A stretch of DNA of 42,943 bases, taken from an uncultured Catenibacterium sp. Its GTDB lineage: Bacteria > Bacillota_I > Bacilli_A > Erysipelotrichales > Coprobacillaceae. The notes under the pieces are model-generated. The model saw nothing but the letters and a program-made list of their open reading frames with translations, was not told the DNA's origin and did not search any database. The stretch lies in contig UQGS01000013.1 in the NCBI GenBank assembly GCA_900540685.1, forward strand, positions 1-42,943, given 5' to 3'. Below are positions 8,450 to 15,953 of this stretch, one piece after another; positions within the stretch are counted from its first letter, which is position 1, and every line of letters begins with the position of its first letter. The translations under genes were made by a program, and so were the position numbers.

Positions 8450-9856
8450 TTATTCAGCACTCTGTTTAGCCTGATACTTTTCGTAAGCAAGTAAAAAAGG
8501 TGTATAAATCAAAATAGAGATTGCAATCACAATTAACTGTGAGATCGCACCCATTGGTTTACCACCTGTTGCTAGGAATCCCATGATTACAGGTGGCATA
8601 GTCCAAGGTACTTCAAGTACAACTTTTGGACAGAATCCACTTGATACTAAGATGTAACCTACTGTCATAGTGACTACTGGTGCAATAATAAATGGGATAT
8701 CTAGAATTGGGTTTAATACCAATGGAATACCAAATGTCATTGTTTCATTGATATTGAATAATGCTGGAACGATTGAGATACCTGCAATTGTTCTGTTATC
8801 TTCACGTTTAGAGAAGATCAGAATTGCAATGACTAAACCTATAGTGACACCAGAACCACCAAATTCTGCAAACATAAGTAACATAGTTAAGTTCATGACA
8901 TATGGAATATTTTTCTGAGTGGCACCAGCAACATAAGCTGCAGTATTTGCATAAAGTAGTGGTCTGAAAATTGGTTCTTTAATAGCACCAACCATGTTAT
9001 TACCATGAATACCAACACACCAGAATAATGAAATGATGATATACATGATACATACTGCAAAAATGTTGTCACCAACAATACTCTGTAATGGTTTCTGAAC
9101 CACATTAAAGATAAATGCATTTAATTCAGCACCTGTTGCTAACTGACAGATTAATCCAATAGCACCGATAACGATACATGTTAAGCATGTTGGAATCAAT
9201 ACTTCGAATGCACGAGATACTCCAGGTGGTACCTGATCTGGCATCTTAATTTTTAATGAGTCGTTATTACGGAACATGTTATAGATTTCCATACCAACTA
9301 AAGCGACAATAAGACCAGTGAATAAACCTGTTGCAGCAGTGTAACTAGATAAGATACCACTATAAGTAAAACTATCAGCTGAAATCTTATTCTTAGCCGC
9401 ATCACCAGTGACCGTAATAAAGTCAGCTAATTTGAATGCATGAGATTTACCAGCCTTATCGATATAAGAAGCTGTTAAGTTCTTAGCTGCAAATGATGTT
9501 GGAGTGACCATCATCCATAAGATGAATCCTAAAACTGCTGGATAAGCACCTGTTTCACCATTTGCTTCCGCAATTTCAGAAGCCACTAACATAGTGACAC
9601 CAATAGTAATACATGAGATTGTAGCATACTGCATAGCAGAAAAGATTGGATTAAGAACCTTTAAAGCCATGATTGGTTTAAAGATTGCGCCTAATCCTGT
9701 TGTTTCATTGACTAGAACATTTGTCCAGAGTACACCAATAGCACCTGAGACTGTTGCTGGCATGAAGTTCTGGAATGCATTCTTAATAGCATTCAAGTAC
9801 TTGTTCTGACCACACCAAGCACCAATAAGTCCTAACTTATTTGCAAAAGCGTCCAT
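8450..9856 (-). CDS. PTS EIIC permease, cellobiose/lactose type (copy 2)
   Basis: Paralogue of the neighbouring EIIC, 468 residues, the same family and helix pattern. It has the same opening (MDAFANKLGLIGAWCGQNKY), CVGIHGNNM and EFGGSGVTIGL motifs. The two proteins align without large gaps over their full length; differences cluster in the 110-150 loop and in a short insertion (AGATQKNI, about 315) of this copy. The ATG at 9856 follows AGGGGGAAAATTT. A GntR/UTRA regulator gene lies directly upstream on the same strand. Each copy has its own promoter and terminator, which suggests tandem duplication followed by separate control and perhaps different sugars. No EIIA/EIIB nearby. Confidence 0.93.
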   Translation of the reverse strand: MDAFANKLGLIGAWCGQNKYLNAIKNAFQNFMPATVSGAIGVLWTNVLVNETTGLGAIFKPIMALKVLNPIFSAMQYATISCITIGVTMLVASEIAEANGETGAYPAVLGFILWMMVTPTSFAAKNLTASYIDKAGKSHAFKLADFITVTGDAAKNKISADSFTYSGILSSYTAATGLFTGLIVALVGMEIYNMFRNNDSLKIKMPDQVPPGVSRAFEVLIPTCLTCIVIGAIGLICQLATGAELNAFIFNVVQKPLQSIVGDNIFAVCIMYIIISLFWCVGIHGNNMVGAIKEPIFRPLLYANTAAYVAGATQKNIPYVMNLTMLLMFAEFGGSGVTIGLVIAILIFSKREDNRTIAGISIVPALFNINETMTFGIPLVLNPILDIPFIIAPVVTMTVGYILVSSGFCPKVVLEVPWTMPPVIMGFLATGGKPMGAISQLIVIAISILIYTPFLLAYEKYQAKQSAE

Positions 9857-9887
9857 AAATTTTCCCCCTAAATCTTTTACAGGTGCT

Positions 9888-9916
9888 AGTATAAAGACTC
9901 TTTAAAGTACCGTCAA
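9888..9916 (-). promoter_or_regulatory. Promoter of EIIC copy 2
   Basis: On the minus strand TTGACG (complement of 9911-9916) and TATACT (complement of 9888-9893) are 17 bases apart. AAAATGTAA (complement of 9920-9928) sits directly upstream of the -35 box, at the same distance as in copy 1. The rest of the 302-base gap (9857-10158) holds only AT-rich sequence and two terminators. Confidence 0.82.
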
Positions 9917-10055
9917 TGCTTACATTTTTTCACAAATACATCAGACCTTTTATGTGAAAATCATAACTTGTAAATAATATAGAGTATTACAATATATATT
10001 TATATTTTGTTCATTTTTAGAACTATGATCAAAAGATTTTGAGTTCACGCAAAAA

Positions 10056-10079
10056 AAGACAGCCCGTGAGGACCGTCTT
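10056..10079 (-). terminator. Second terminator after gntR
   Basis: GACAGCCC (10058-10065) pairs with GGACCGTC (10070-10077), including a wobble pair, with loop GTGA. A run of seven T follows on the minus strand. The string AAAAAAAGACAGCC also occurs at the EIIC copy 2 terminator, which hints at shared origin. Confidence 0.75.
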
Positions 10080-10129
10080 CAAATTTATACATTATTTTGA
10101 ATGCTTGTAAATAAATAGTAATTTTAAAA

Positions 10130-10153
10130 GGGAAACTACATGATGTAGTTCCC
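10130..10153 (-). terminator. First terminator after gntR
   Basis: GGGAAACTACAT and ATGTAGTTCCC form a long hairpin directly after the gntR stop codon; on the minus strand TTTT follows. Together with 10056-10079 this gives two terminators in tandem. Confidence 0.8.
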
Positions 10154-10158
10154 CGTGA

Positions 10159-10863
10159 TTATTGTTCAACGATGACTGTCTGGAATTCATAGTTTGCATA
10201 GTGACGTCTATTGAATGTCAGTTCGAAGACAGAGCCATTAGACAAATATGTTGTCTGTTCTTCCTGGATATAAGGTTCCCCTTCTCTCAGTCCTAAGAAT
10301 GCTTGTTCTAAGACCGAAGACACAGCTGATGTGATCTTCAAATGACAGCTTTGGACAGTCATATGCAATTGATTAATAACATATTTATATAACGAATCCT
10401 TTAATACATCCGCTTTTAAGTTTACAAGACTATATAAAGGGATATATGTAATTTCTACACAATAAGGCTTTCCATCTACAGATCTGTTTCTAATAATATG
10501 ATAAACGAAGTCTCCTTCATCAATCTGTAGCTTCTTCGCAATTTCTTCATTACTTGGTATAACTTCAAATACTTTAATATCTGAAGTGACATCATGTCCT
10601 TCAAATCGCATAGAAAGACTACGTCTACGCACTGTTTCATTGAGTTCAGAAACATTAAGTTCTTTCACAAATGTCCCAGCCCCACGACGACGAATAATAA
10701 GTCCTTCTTTTACAAGAATCTCTAAAGCCTTCTTCATTGTTTCTTTATTACAATGATAGTTAACACATAATAAATATTCATAAGGAAGCTTCTGGCCAGC
10801 AGTATATTCTCCTGACTTAATCTTCTCTCTAATTGTATCAGCGATATCTCTATACTTTGCCAC
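10159..10863 (-). CDS. GntR-family (HutC/UTRA) transcriptional regulator
   Basis: A 234-residue DNA-binding regulator. Residues 1-70 form the GntR winged helix (KYRDIADTIREKIKSGEYTAG, then NYHCNKETMKKALEILVKEG and RRRGAGTFV). Residues about 95-230 form a UTRA ligand-binding domain typical of sugar-responsive members such as TreR or BglR. The start codon is GTG at 10863, well spaced from AAGGAGGTGG. It sits just upstream of the two EIIC genes on the same strand, so control of one or both permeases by a phosphorylated sugar is likely but inferred. The motif shared by the two EIIC promoters is not evident upstream of this gene. Confidence 0.9.
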   Translation of the reverse strand: MAKYRDIADTIREKIKSGEYTAGQKLPYEYLLCVNYHCNKETMKKALEILVKEGLIIRRRGAGTFVKELNVSELNETVRRRSLSMRFEGHDVTSDIKVFEVIPSNEEIAKKLQIDEGDFVYHIIRNRSVDGKPYCVEITYIPLYSLVNLKADVLKDSLYKYVINQLHMTVQSCHLKITSAVSSVLEQAFLGLREGEPYIQEEQTTYLSNGSVFELTFNRRHYANYEFQTVIVEQ

Positions 10864-10921
10864 AAAACCACCTCCTTATTAAAAATACCATACTTTTAAA
10901 AAGAATTCACTGTATAATTAC

Positions 10922-11464
10922 TTATTTTGTGATTTTTTTACTCCAAATCTCTTCATGTTCTAAATTATAGAGTGTGAATGTTTCATTTTCATAAACTAAG
11001 AAGCTTTTTACACCCTGCTTTGGTAGAGAGATAGAGTTTGGATTCACTGTATAGAAGCCATGATCTTCAAACACAGGAACATGATAGTGGCCATAAAGGA
11101 AGACATCGCCCTTCTTTAAGTAAGGCATATTATCCTTATTATAAAGGTGTCCATGAGTGATATAAAAATCATGTCCATCTACATTCAATAGTGCATAATC
11201 TCCCCTCATAGGGAAATCTAAGACCATCTGGTCTACTTCTGCATCACAGTTACCTCTGACTGCAAGAATCTTGTCTTTATATTGATTTAATAGAGGAATG
11301 CACTTCTTAGGCGCATAGCCTTCTGGTAAGTCATTTCTAGGTCCATGATATAAAATATCACCTAGGATGATTAAACGGTCTGGCTGTTCTTCATCAAAGT
11401 AGTGCATAACCTTTTCTAGGTCATTATAAGAACCATGAATATCTGATATGATCATTAGTTTCAT
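10922..11464 (-). CDS. yfcE: YfcE-type metallophosphodiesterase
   Basis: Calcineurin-like phosphoesterase of 180 residues, the usual size for YfcE/MJ0936-type enzymes. The full set of metal ligands is visible: SDIHGS (near 6-11), GDILYHG (near 38-44), GNCDAE (near 74-79), THGHLY (near 109) and YGHYHVP (near 130). Such enzymes cleave phosphodiesters in vitro; the natural substrate is unclear. The start is the ATG at 11464 after GGAGATGGAATAAA. The stop of exoA is only two bases upstream, so the two genes are translationally linked and presumably co-transcribed. Confidence 0.9.
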   Translation of the reverse strand: MKLMIISDIHGSYNDLEKVMHYFDEEQPDRLIILGDILYHGPRNDLPEGYAPKKCIPLLNQYKDKILAVRGNCDAEVDQMVLDFPMRGDYALLNVDGHDFYITHGHLYNKDNMPYLKKGDVFLYGHYHVPVFEDHGFYTVNPNSISLPKQGVKSFLVYENETFTLYNLEHEEIWSKKITK

Positions 11465-11465
11465 T

Positions 11466-12212
11466 TTATTCCATCTCCAATCCAATTGGGCAGTGATCGC
11501 TACCCATAATATCACTGTATATTAAACTCTCTTTTATTCTCTCTTTCAATGAATCAGAGACAATAAAATAGTCAATTCTCCATCCCGCATTTCTTTCTCT
11601 TGATTTAAACATATAACTCCACCATGTATAAGCATCTGTCTTATCTGGATAGAGATATCTGAATGTATCAATATAGCCATGTGATAAGAGCTGTGTCATC
11701 TTACTTCTTTCCTGATCAGAGAATCCTGCATTATGATGATTGGATGAAGGATTCTTTAGGTCTATTTCATGATGGGCTACATTGAGGTCTCCACAAAGGA
11801 TTACAGGTTTATTAAGCGCATCTAAGTAGGCAAGGAAAGCATCTTCCCATTCCATACGATAATCGATTCTCGCAAGTTCTTTTTTAGAATTAGGTGTATA
11901 ACATGTGACAAAGTAATAGTCTTCAAATTCTAATGTAATCACTCTTCCTTCCTGGTCATGTTCCTCTATTCCAATACCATAAGAAACTGAGAGTGGTTCT
12001 ATTCTAGTAAGTACAGCAGTTCCACTATACCCTTTCTTCATTGCATCATTGGTATAAAGTGTATAACCAGGAATATCTAAATCAATCTGATCCTTTTGTG
12101 CCTTAGTTTCCTGAAGCGCAAAAATATCAGCATCCAATGATTTAAAGCTTTCTAAGAAGCCTTTCTTTAAACAGGCACGAATGCCATTTACATTCCATGA
12201 TACGTATTTCAT
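11466..12212 (-). CDS. exoA: Exodeoxyribonuclease III
   Basis: AP endonuclease / 3'-5' exonuclease of the ExoIII-ExoA family, 248 residues, acting in base excision repair. The order of motifs is complete: WNVNGIRA near the start, LQETKA (metal glutamate, about 35), GDLNVAHHEIDL (about 140-151), WRIDYF (about 212) and the terminal SDHCPIGLEM with catalytic histidine. The ATG at 12212 is chosen because AGGAGAAAAT precedes it. An intrinsic terminator lies directly upstream (12229-12252) in a 25-base gap after the GyrI-like gene, so exoA expression may depend on readthrough or on an internal promoter. Confidence 0.95.
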   Translation of the reverse strand: MKYVSWNVNGIRACLKKGFLESFKSLDADIFALQETKAQKDQIDLDIPGYTLYTNDAMKKGYSGTAVLTRIEPLSVSYGIGIEEHDQEGRVITLEFEDYYFVTCYTPNSKKELARIDYRMEWEDAFLAYLDALNKPVILCGDLNVAHHEIDLKNPSSNHHNAGFSDQERSKMTQLLSHGYIDTFRYLYPDKTDAYTWWSYMFKSRERNAGWRIDYFIVSDSLKERIKESLIYSDIMGSDHCPIGLEME

Positions 12213-12228
12213 ATTTTCTCCTAAAAAA

Positions 12229-12252
12229 GAAGGAGCTTTAGAAAGCTCCTTC
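12229..12252 (-). terminator. Terminator between the GyrI-like gene and exoA
   Basis: GAAGGAGCTTT and AAAGCTCCTTC form an 11-bp stem with a 2-base AG loop, so a few inner pairs must open. The stem includes the stop codon of the GyrI-like gene. Six T follow on the minus strand, and the exoA ribosome site starts right after them. Confidence 0.85.
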
Positions 12253-12861
12253 TCCCTCCTCTGCAATCGCATAACGAACAATTGTTTTCAGTTTTTCACT
12301 TGGTGTCTTTTCATAATCATTTAAGTAGATTTCATGATGGAATCCTTCTAAACGCATGTTCTGGATTGTGATGAATTCCATGATCTGCTTAGTTGTATTG
12401 ATTTCAGTATTATAAGCACCCTTATGTAGCATCTGTACGCAATGTCCTTCTGTCATCCTCTTAAGATATATATCTACAATGTAAGGATTATCCTTCTTGT
12501 TAGCAGCTTTTTGTTTAATCATTTCAAATGTATTAGGATCTAGAAGCTTTGGCTGTGCCATCATCAGTGTAAACTTGATCATCTTCTTACGAGTAACGTC
12601 AAACTTCGAATTATCATAGGTATCCCATAATCCTTCTAGCGGTGAAATAAGATAGACAAGATTCTTTTCCTGTTTAAAATACTCTCTAATTTCAGCTGAC
12701 ATGATTCGAAGAGCTTTTGATTTTAAATGGAACTCTTCGACTTCAGGATTACCGATTCCATCAATCATGATGTAATTGAATTCTGGTACATCAACGATAT
12801 CAATCTTCTTTGTTGATGCATCATATTGTTTTTTATACTCTTTACGTATACCTTCCTTCAT
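12238..12861 (-). CDS. GyrI-like small-molecule binding domain protein
   Basis: A 207-residue protein resembling the GyrI-like/YdeE-type effector-binding domains. Visible traits are VDVPEFNYIMIDGIGNPE near residues 22-40, and later YNTEINTTKQIMEFITIQNM and EIYLNDYEKTPSEKLKTIVRYAI at the C-terminus. It has no DNA-binding domain, so it is a stand-alone version. The function of these stand-alone proteins is poorly known; toxin or drug binding has been suggested for the fold. The ATG at 12861 follows GGAGGCGCCGTA. A TATAAT box lies about 30 bases upstream of it. First gene of a possible operon with exoA and yfcE. Confidence 0.8.
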   Translation of the reverse strand: MKEGIRKEYKKQYDASTKKIDIVDVPEFNYIMIDGIGNPEVEEFHLKSKALRIMSAEIREYFKQEKNLVYLISPLEGLWDTYDNSKFDVTRKKMIKFTLMMAQPKLLDPNTFEMIKQKAANKKDNPYIVDIYLKRMTEGHCVQMLHKGAYNTEINTTKQIMEFITIQNMRLEGFHHEIYLNDYEKTPSEKLKTIVRYAIAEEGEGAF

Positions 12862-13009
12862 TACGGCGCCTCCTTTCTCAAACATCAACATTATACAAAA
12901 ATTCACATGAAATTACTACCATTTTAGTATTATTTCTAAAGAATGTCTGTATAATGTGTTTATTTCGCTAATATACTTTCGGGCATTGATTTATAGCTGA
13001 CAACAAAAA

Positions 13010-13032
13010 AAGCTATTCGCAAAGAATAGCTT
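13010..13032 (-). terminator. Terminator after the cyclophilin gene
   Basis: AAGCTATTC (13010-13018) and GAATAGCTT (13024-13032) form a 9-bp stem with a 5-base loop and a T-run on the minus strand. It lies 55 bases beyond the cyclophilin stop. Confidence 0.88.
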
Positions 13033-13087
13033 AGATTACTGTCAATTAGATATTGTATCAAGATTTCAATATTTCGCAACAGTTTTT

Positions 13088-13573
13088 TTATAATAATTTC
13101 ATTGTCTTGATAACCTGTGGTTCATTAGGCATATCATTCCAAGGTGATCTCTTAACATTTGCAATCTTATCTACTTCTTCTAATCCTTCAGTGATTAAAC
13201 CAAAAGCAGCATAGTCACCATCTAGATGTGGTGCATCAGCATGCATGATAAAGAACTGAGATGAAGCAGAATCCTTAACCATTGTTCTTGCCATTGATAA
13301 AACACCTCTTGTATGCTTTAAGTTGTTAGTTACACCATTAGAGGCAAATTCACCCTTGATAGATGCTGTTGGATGTTCTTTCATATCAGTATCATATCCA
13401 CCACCCTGGATCATGAATCCTGGGATAACACGGTGGAAGATTAATCCATCAAAGAAGTTATTCTTAATTAAGTTTACAAAGTTTTCTACAGTAATAGGTG
13501 CTACTTCAGGATATAATTCACCCTTCATTACATTGCCATCCTGCATTTCAATTTCAAATAAGATTTTTTCCAT
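13088..13573 (-). CDS. ppiB: Cyclophilin-type peptidyl-prolyl isomerase
   Basis: Cytoplasmic peptidyl-prolyl cis-trans isomerase of 161 residues that speeds proline isomerisation during folding. The cyclophilin active-site motifs are present: FHRVIPGFMIQGG (about 45-57), RGVLSMAR (about 89-96) and SQFFIMHADAPHLDGDYAAFG (about 104-124). There is no signal peptide, so it is intracellular. AAAGGAGAACAAAC lies directly before the ATG. Single gene with its own terminator at 13010-13032 and the kinase-like gene's terminator upstream. Confidence 0.95.
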   Translation of the reverse strand: MEKILFEIEMQDGNVMKGELYPEVAPITVENFVNLIKNNFFDGLIFHRVIPGFMIQGGGYDTDMKEHPTASIKGEFASNGVTNNLKHTRGVLSMARTMVKDSASSQFFIMHADAPHLDGDYAAFGLITEGLEEVDKIANVKRSPWNDMPNEPQVIKTMKLL

Positions 13574-13637
13574 GTTTGTTCTCCTTTATTTGATTTCTCC
13601 TTATTCTAGCATATTTTTTCTATCTCTAATAGAAAAA

Positions 13638-13662
13638 GCTGTAATAGTTCATCTATTACAGC
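13638..13662 (-). terminator. Terminator of the cytidylate-kinase-like gene
   Basis: GCTGTAATAG (13638-13647) and CTATTACAGC (13653-13662) form a 10-bp stem with loop TTCAT, followed by five T on the minus strand. Confidence 0.92.
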
Positions 13663-13669
13663 CTTATTA

Positions 13670-14248
13670 TTATAATTTCTTATACATTTCTGCGATAATT
13701 TCTGCTGCTTCATCTAAACCATAATCACTATTAATAGTTAAGTCAAAGTTCTTTAACTGACCCCATTTGTTTGTTGTGTAGTAATTATAGTAATTAGATC
13801 TCTTCTTATCTCTTGAGATGACATACTTCTTTGTATCTTCATGTTCTTCTTTGTATTCTTCTTCTACTCTCTTAATACGTGATTCAAGAGGTGCATGAAC
13901 AAAGACTCTTAATACTTTGTCATAATCTTCAAGAATATAATCAGCACATCCATTAACTATGATACATGAATCGCTATTTGCAAGATGACGAATGATTTTA
14001 GATTGTGTTGCAAATACCTGATCATTTAATGGCATCTGGAAAGTACCTCCAGCCATTCCATAAAGGAATCCTGAACTCTTTTCTTGAGCTGCTTTCCTGA
14101 TTGTTTCAATATCAAATCCTAATTCCTGTGCTGCTAAATCAATAATCTGGTTATCGTAATAAACAAGTCCTAAAAGATCGGCTACTTTCTGTGCTATGAT
14201 ACGTCCTCCAGAACCATATTCTCTTGCGATTGTAATAATTTTAGGCAT
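13670..14248 (-). CDS. Cytidylate kinase-like protein
   Basis: P-loop kinase of 192 residues in the cytidylate-kinase-like family. The nucleotide-binding loop is REYGSGGRIIAQKVA (about 8-22), followed by a DNQIIDLAAQELG segment and later RIKRVEEEYK and SRDKKRSNYYNYYT as expected for the lid and C-terminal helices. These stand-alone proteins are common in Firmicutes and their substrate is not established; true Cmk would normally be longer and lie near rpsA or der. The ATG at 14248 is preceded by GAAGGAGGTTTTGC. It has its own terminator and is divergent from the MBL hydrolase gene. Confidence 0.88.
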   Translation of the reverse strand: MPKIITIAREYGSGGRIIAQKVADLLGLVYYDNQIIDLAAQELGFDIETIRKAAQEKSSGFLYGMAGGTFQMPLNDQVFATQSKIIRHLANSDSCIIVNGCADYILEDYDKVLRVFVHAPLESRIKRVEEEYKEEHEDTKKYVISRDKKRSNYYNYYTTNKWGQLKNFDLTINSDYGLDEAAEIIAEMYKKL

Positions 14249-14359
14249 AATGCAAAACCTCCTTCTATAAGTTTATTTTATCACAAGTCTGAAAGAATAT
14301 GTAAGAAACTTTATTGTAAATATTGATATGTGCTATAATGCATGGGAAAGAGGTGGATT

Positions 14360-15112
14360 ATGGAATACCATGTTTTAGCAAGTGGTTCTAAAGGAAATAG
14401 CACATTTGTTGTTGAAAAAACAACAGGTATATTGATAGATTGTGGTATCTCTAAGAAACAGTTGACTTATCGACTCAAAGAGATCGGATATACAATAGAT
14501 GATATAGATTATGTATTATTAACCCATGATCATACAGATCATAATAAGAATATACATATATTTGACAAAGAAATAGTATATACCGCAAAAGGTAATATAG
14601 AGGATCTAGATGAAGATCATGAACTTGTTCCTTATAGAAGTTATACTTTTGGTGATATAGAAGTGTATGTATTACGTATTTCACATGATGCAACTAATCC
14701 TATTGGATTTATATTCAAGGGTGATGAAACTCTTCTTTATATGACAGATACGGGTTATGTATCACAGAAGAATAAAGATTTGATTCATAACTTGAATTAT
14801 TATATTATTGAGTCTAATCATGATATAGAGATGTTAATGGCGACACGTCGTCCTTTTTCTTTAAAGAATAGAATTATGGGTGATACAGGACATTTAAATA
14901 ATGAATATAGTGCGCACTTAATGTGTGATGTGATTGGTGAGAATACAAAAGAGATTATACTCGCCCATTTATCACAGGATGCGAATACTAAAGAAAAGGC
15001 ATTAGAGACTTATTGTTCGATATTTGATGAAGAAAATATAAAATTTGATCTAGAAAAGATCAAAGCAGCAAGTCAAACATCAGTTGTTTCTGGAGGAAAA
15101 TATGAACATTAA
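14360..15112 (+). CDS. MBL-fold hydrolase, WalJ/YycJ type
   Basis: Metallo-beta-lactamase-fold protein of 250 residues. The metal motif THDHTDH (about residues 54-60) follows IDYVLL. Further metal positions are consistent with SHDATNP and the later ILAHLSQDANT. LASGSKGNST near the N-terminus and this ending are typical of the WalJ/YycJ family, putative exonuclease-type enzymes linked to cell-wall and DNA metabolism in Firmicutes. The walRKHI genes are absent here, so the name is by similarity only. The start is the ATG at 14360, since AAAGAGGTGG lies 4-10 bases upstream; the ATG at 14342 is before that site. It overlaps rlmH by 11 bases, as is common for this pair. Confidence 0.88.
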   Translation: MEYHVLASGSKGNSTFVVEKTTGILIDCGISKKQLTYRLKEIGYTIDDIDYVLLTHDHTDHNKNIHIFDKEIVYTAKGNIEDLDEDHELVPYRSYTFGDIEVYVLRISHDATNPIGFIFKGDETLLYMTDTGYVSQKNKDLIHNLNYYIIESNHDIEMLMATRRPFSLKNRIMGDTGHLNNEYSAHLMCDVIGENTKEIILAHLSQDANTKEKALETYCSIFDEENIKFDLEKIKAASQTSVVSGGKYEH

Positions 15113-15581
15113 GATTATTACTGTAGGTAAGTTAAAAGAGAAGTATTTAAGAGATGGTGTACAGGAGTATGTAAAAAGACTAGGTGCATATGCTCATGTG
15201 GATATGATTGAAGTACCTGATGAAAAGATACCTAATAACCCTTCTCTTGCAGAAGAGACACTTGTAAAGAGTAAAGAAGGAAGAAAGATTCTTGATCATG
15301 TGAAACAGAATGATTTTATGATTCTATTAGATGTGGCTTCACGTGAGATGGATTCAGTGACTTTTAGTCAATATATTGAGAAGAAGATGATTGATGGTTA
15401 TTCTACTATTGTATTTGTGATTGGTGGATCTTTAGGACATGGTGAGGATGTTCTTACAAGAGCTGACTTTAAATTATCTTTTTCACCAATGACTTTCCCT
15501 CATCAATTAATGCGTTTGATTCTTGTAGAACAGATCTATCGTGCATTTAAGATTATGAAGAACGAAACATACCATAAATAG
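15102..15581 (+). CDS. rlmH: 23S rRNA pseudouridine-1915 N3-methyltransferase RlmH
   Basis: SPOUT-class methyltransferase of 159 residues that methylates pseudouridine 1915 in helix 69 of 23S rRNA. Family features: MNIKIITVGKLKEKYLRDG at the start, VFVIGGSLGHG (SAM-binding knot, about 102-112), and the C-terminus SPMTFPHQLMRLILVEQIYR ending in ETYHK, equivalent to the family's NHPYHK. The start is the ATG at 15102 after GGAGGAAAAT. It begins inside the last codons of the MBL gene, so translation is coupled. A strong terminator follows at once. Confidence 0.97.
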   Translation: MNIKIITVGKLKEKYLRDGVQEYVKRLGAYAHVDMIEVPDEKIPNNPSLAEETLVKSKEGRKILDHVKQNDFMILLDVASREMDSVTFSQYIEKKMIDGYSTIVFVIGGSLGHGEDVLTRADFKLSFSPMTFPHQLMRLILVEQIYRAFKIMKNETYHK

Positions 15582-15605
15582 ATGTCCTTGCATTGTAAGG
15601 ACATC
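15581..15605 (+). terminator. Terminator of the MBL-rlmH operon
   Basis: GATGTCCTT (15581-15589) and AAGGACATC (15597-15605) form a 9-bp stem with loop GCATTGT, followed by six T. It begins at the last base of the rlmH stop codon. Confidence 0.93.
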
Positions 15606-15622
15606 TTTTTTAGTGCAAAAAA

Positions 15623-15645
15623 AAGAACCTGTAGAACAGGTTCTT
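15623..15645 (-). terminator. Terminator of rpmE
   Basis: AAGAACCTG (15623-15631) and CAGGTTCTT (15637-15645) form a 9-bp stem with loop TAGAA, followed on the minus strand by a T-run. It faces the rlmH terminator. Confidence 0.92.
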
Positions 15646-15650
15646 GCGTC

Positions 15651-15854
15651 TTATTTAAGACCGTATTTCTTATTGAATTTTTCAACTCTACCATCAGCAC
15701 TCGCAAATCTCTGTTTACCAGTGTAGAATGGATGACAGTTTGAACAAGTATCCACACGGATTTCATCTAAAACTGAACCAGTTTCGAATTCGTTACCACA
15801 TGATGTGCAGATTACTTTTACTTTTTTGTAATTTGGATGAATTCCAGCTCTCAT
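15651..15854 (-). CDS. rpmE: Ribosomal protein bL31, zinc-binding type
   Basis: Large-subunit ribosomal protein of 67 residues, full length. MRAGIHPNYKKV at the start, HPFYTGKQRFASADGRVEKF in the second half and NKKYGLK at the end are the bL31 signature. Four cysteines in two CxxC pairs (CTSC near 16-19 and CSNC near 37-40) mark the zinc-binding (C+) type rather than the zinc-free YtiA type used in zinc shortage. GGAAGGAGATAAGACA precedes the ATG. It is transcribed alone from the promoter at 15911-15939, with a leader of roughly 50 bases. Confidence 0.97.
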   Translation of the reverse strand: MRAGIHPNYKKVKVICTSCGNEFETGSVLDEIRVDTCSNCHPFYTGKQRFASADGRVEKFNKKYGLK

Positions 15855-15910
15855 TGTCTTATCTCCTTCCGCCTTGAAATATTTGCTACTTCAAAGTAAG
15901 TTGCTAGTGT

Positions 15911-15939
15911 ATTGTACATCATTTTTTATTGAAATACAA
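15911..15939 (-). promoter_or_regulatory. Promoter of rpmE with short leader hairpin
   Basis: On the minus strand TTGTAT (complement of 15934-15939) and TACAAT (complement of 15911-15916) are 17 bases apart. The leader contains a small imperfect hairpin (GCAACTT/AAGTAGC with one mismatch, about 15884-15903), where Firmicutes often carry an L31-binding leader; that role is inferred. Confidence 0.6.
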
Positions 15940-15953
15940 TAGCTTTTTTAAAT

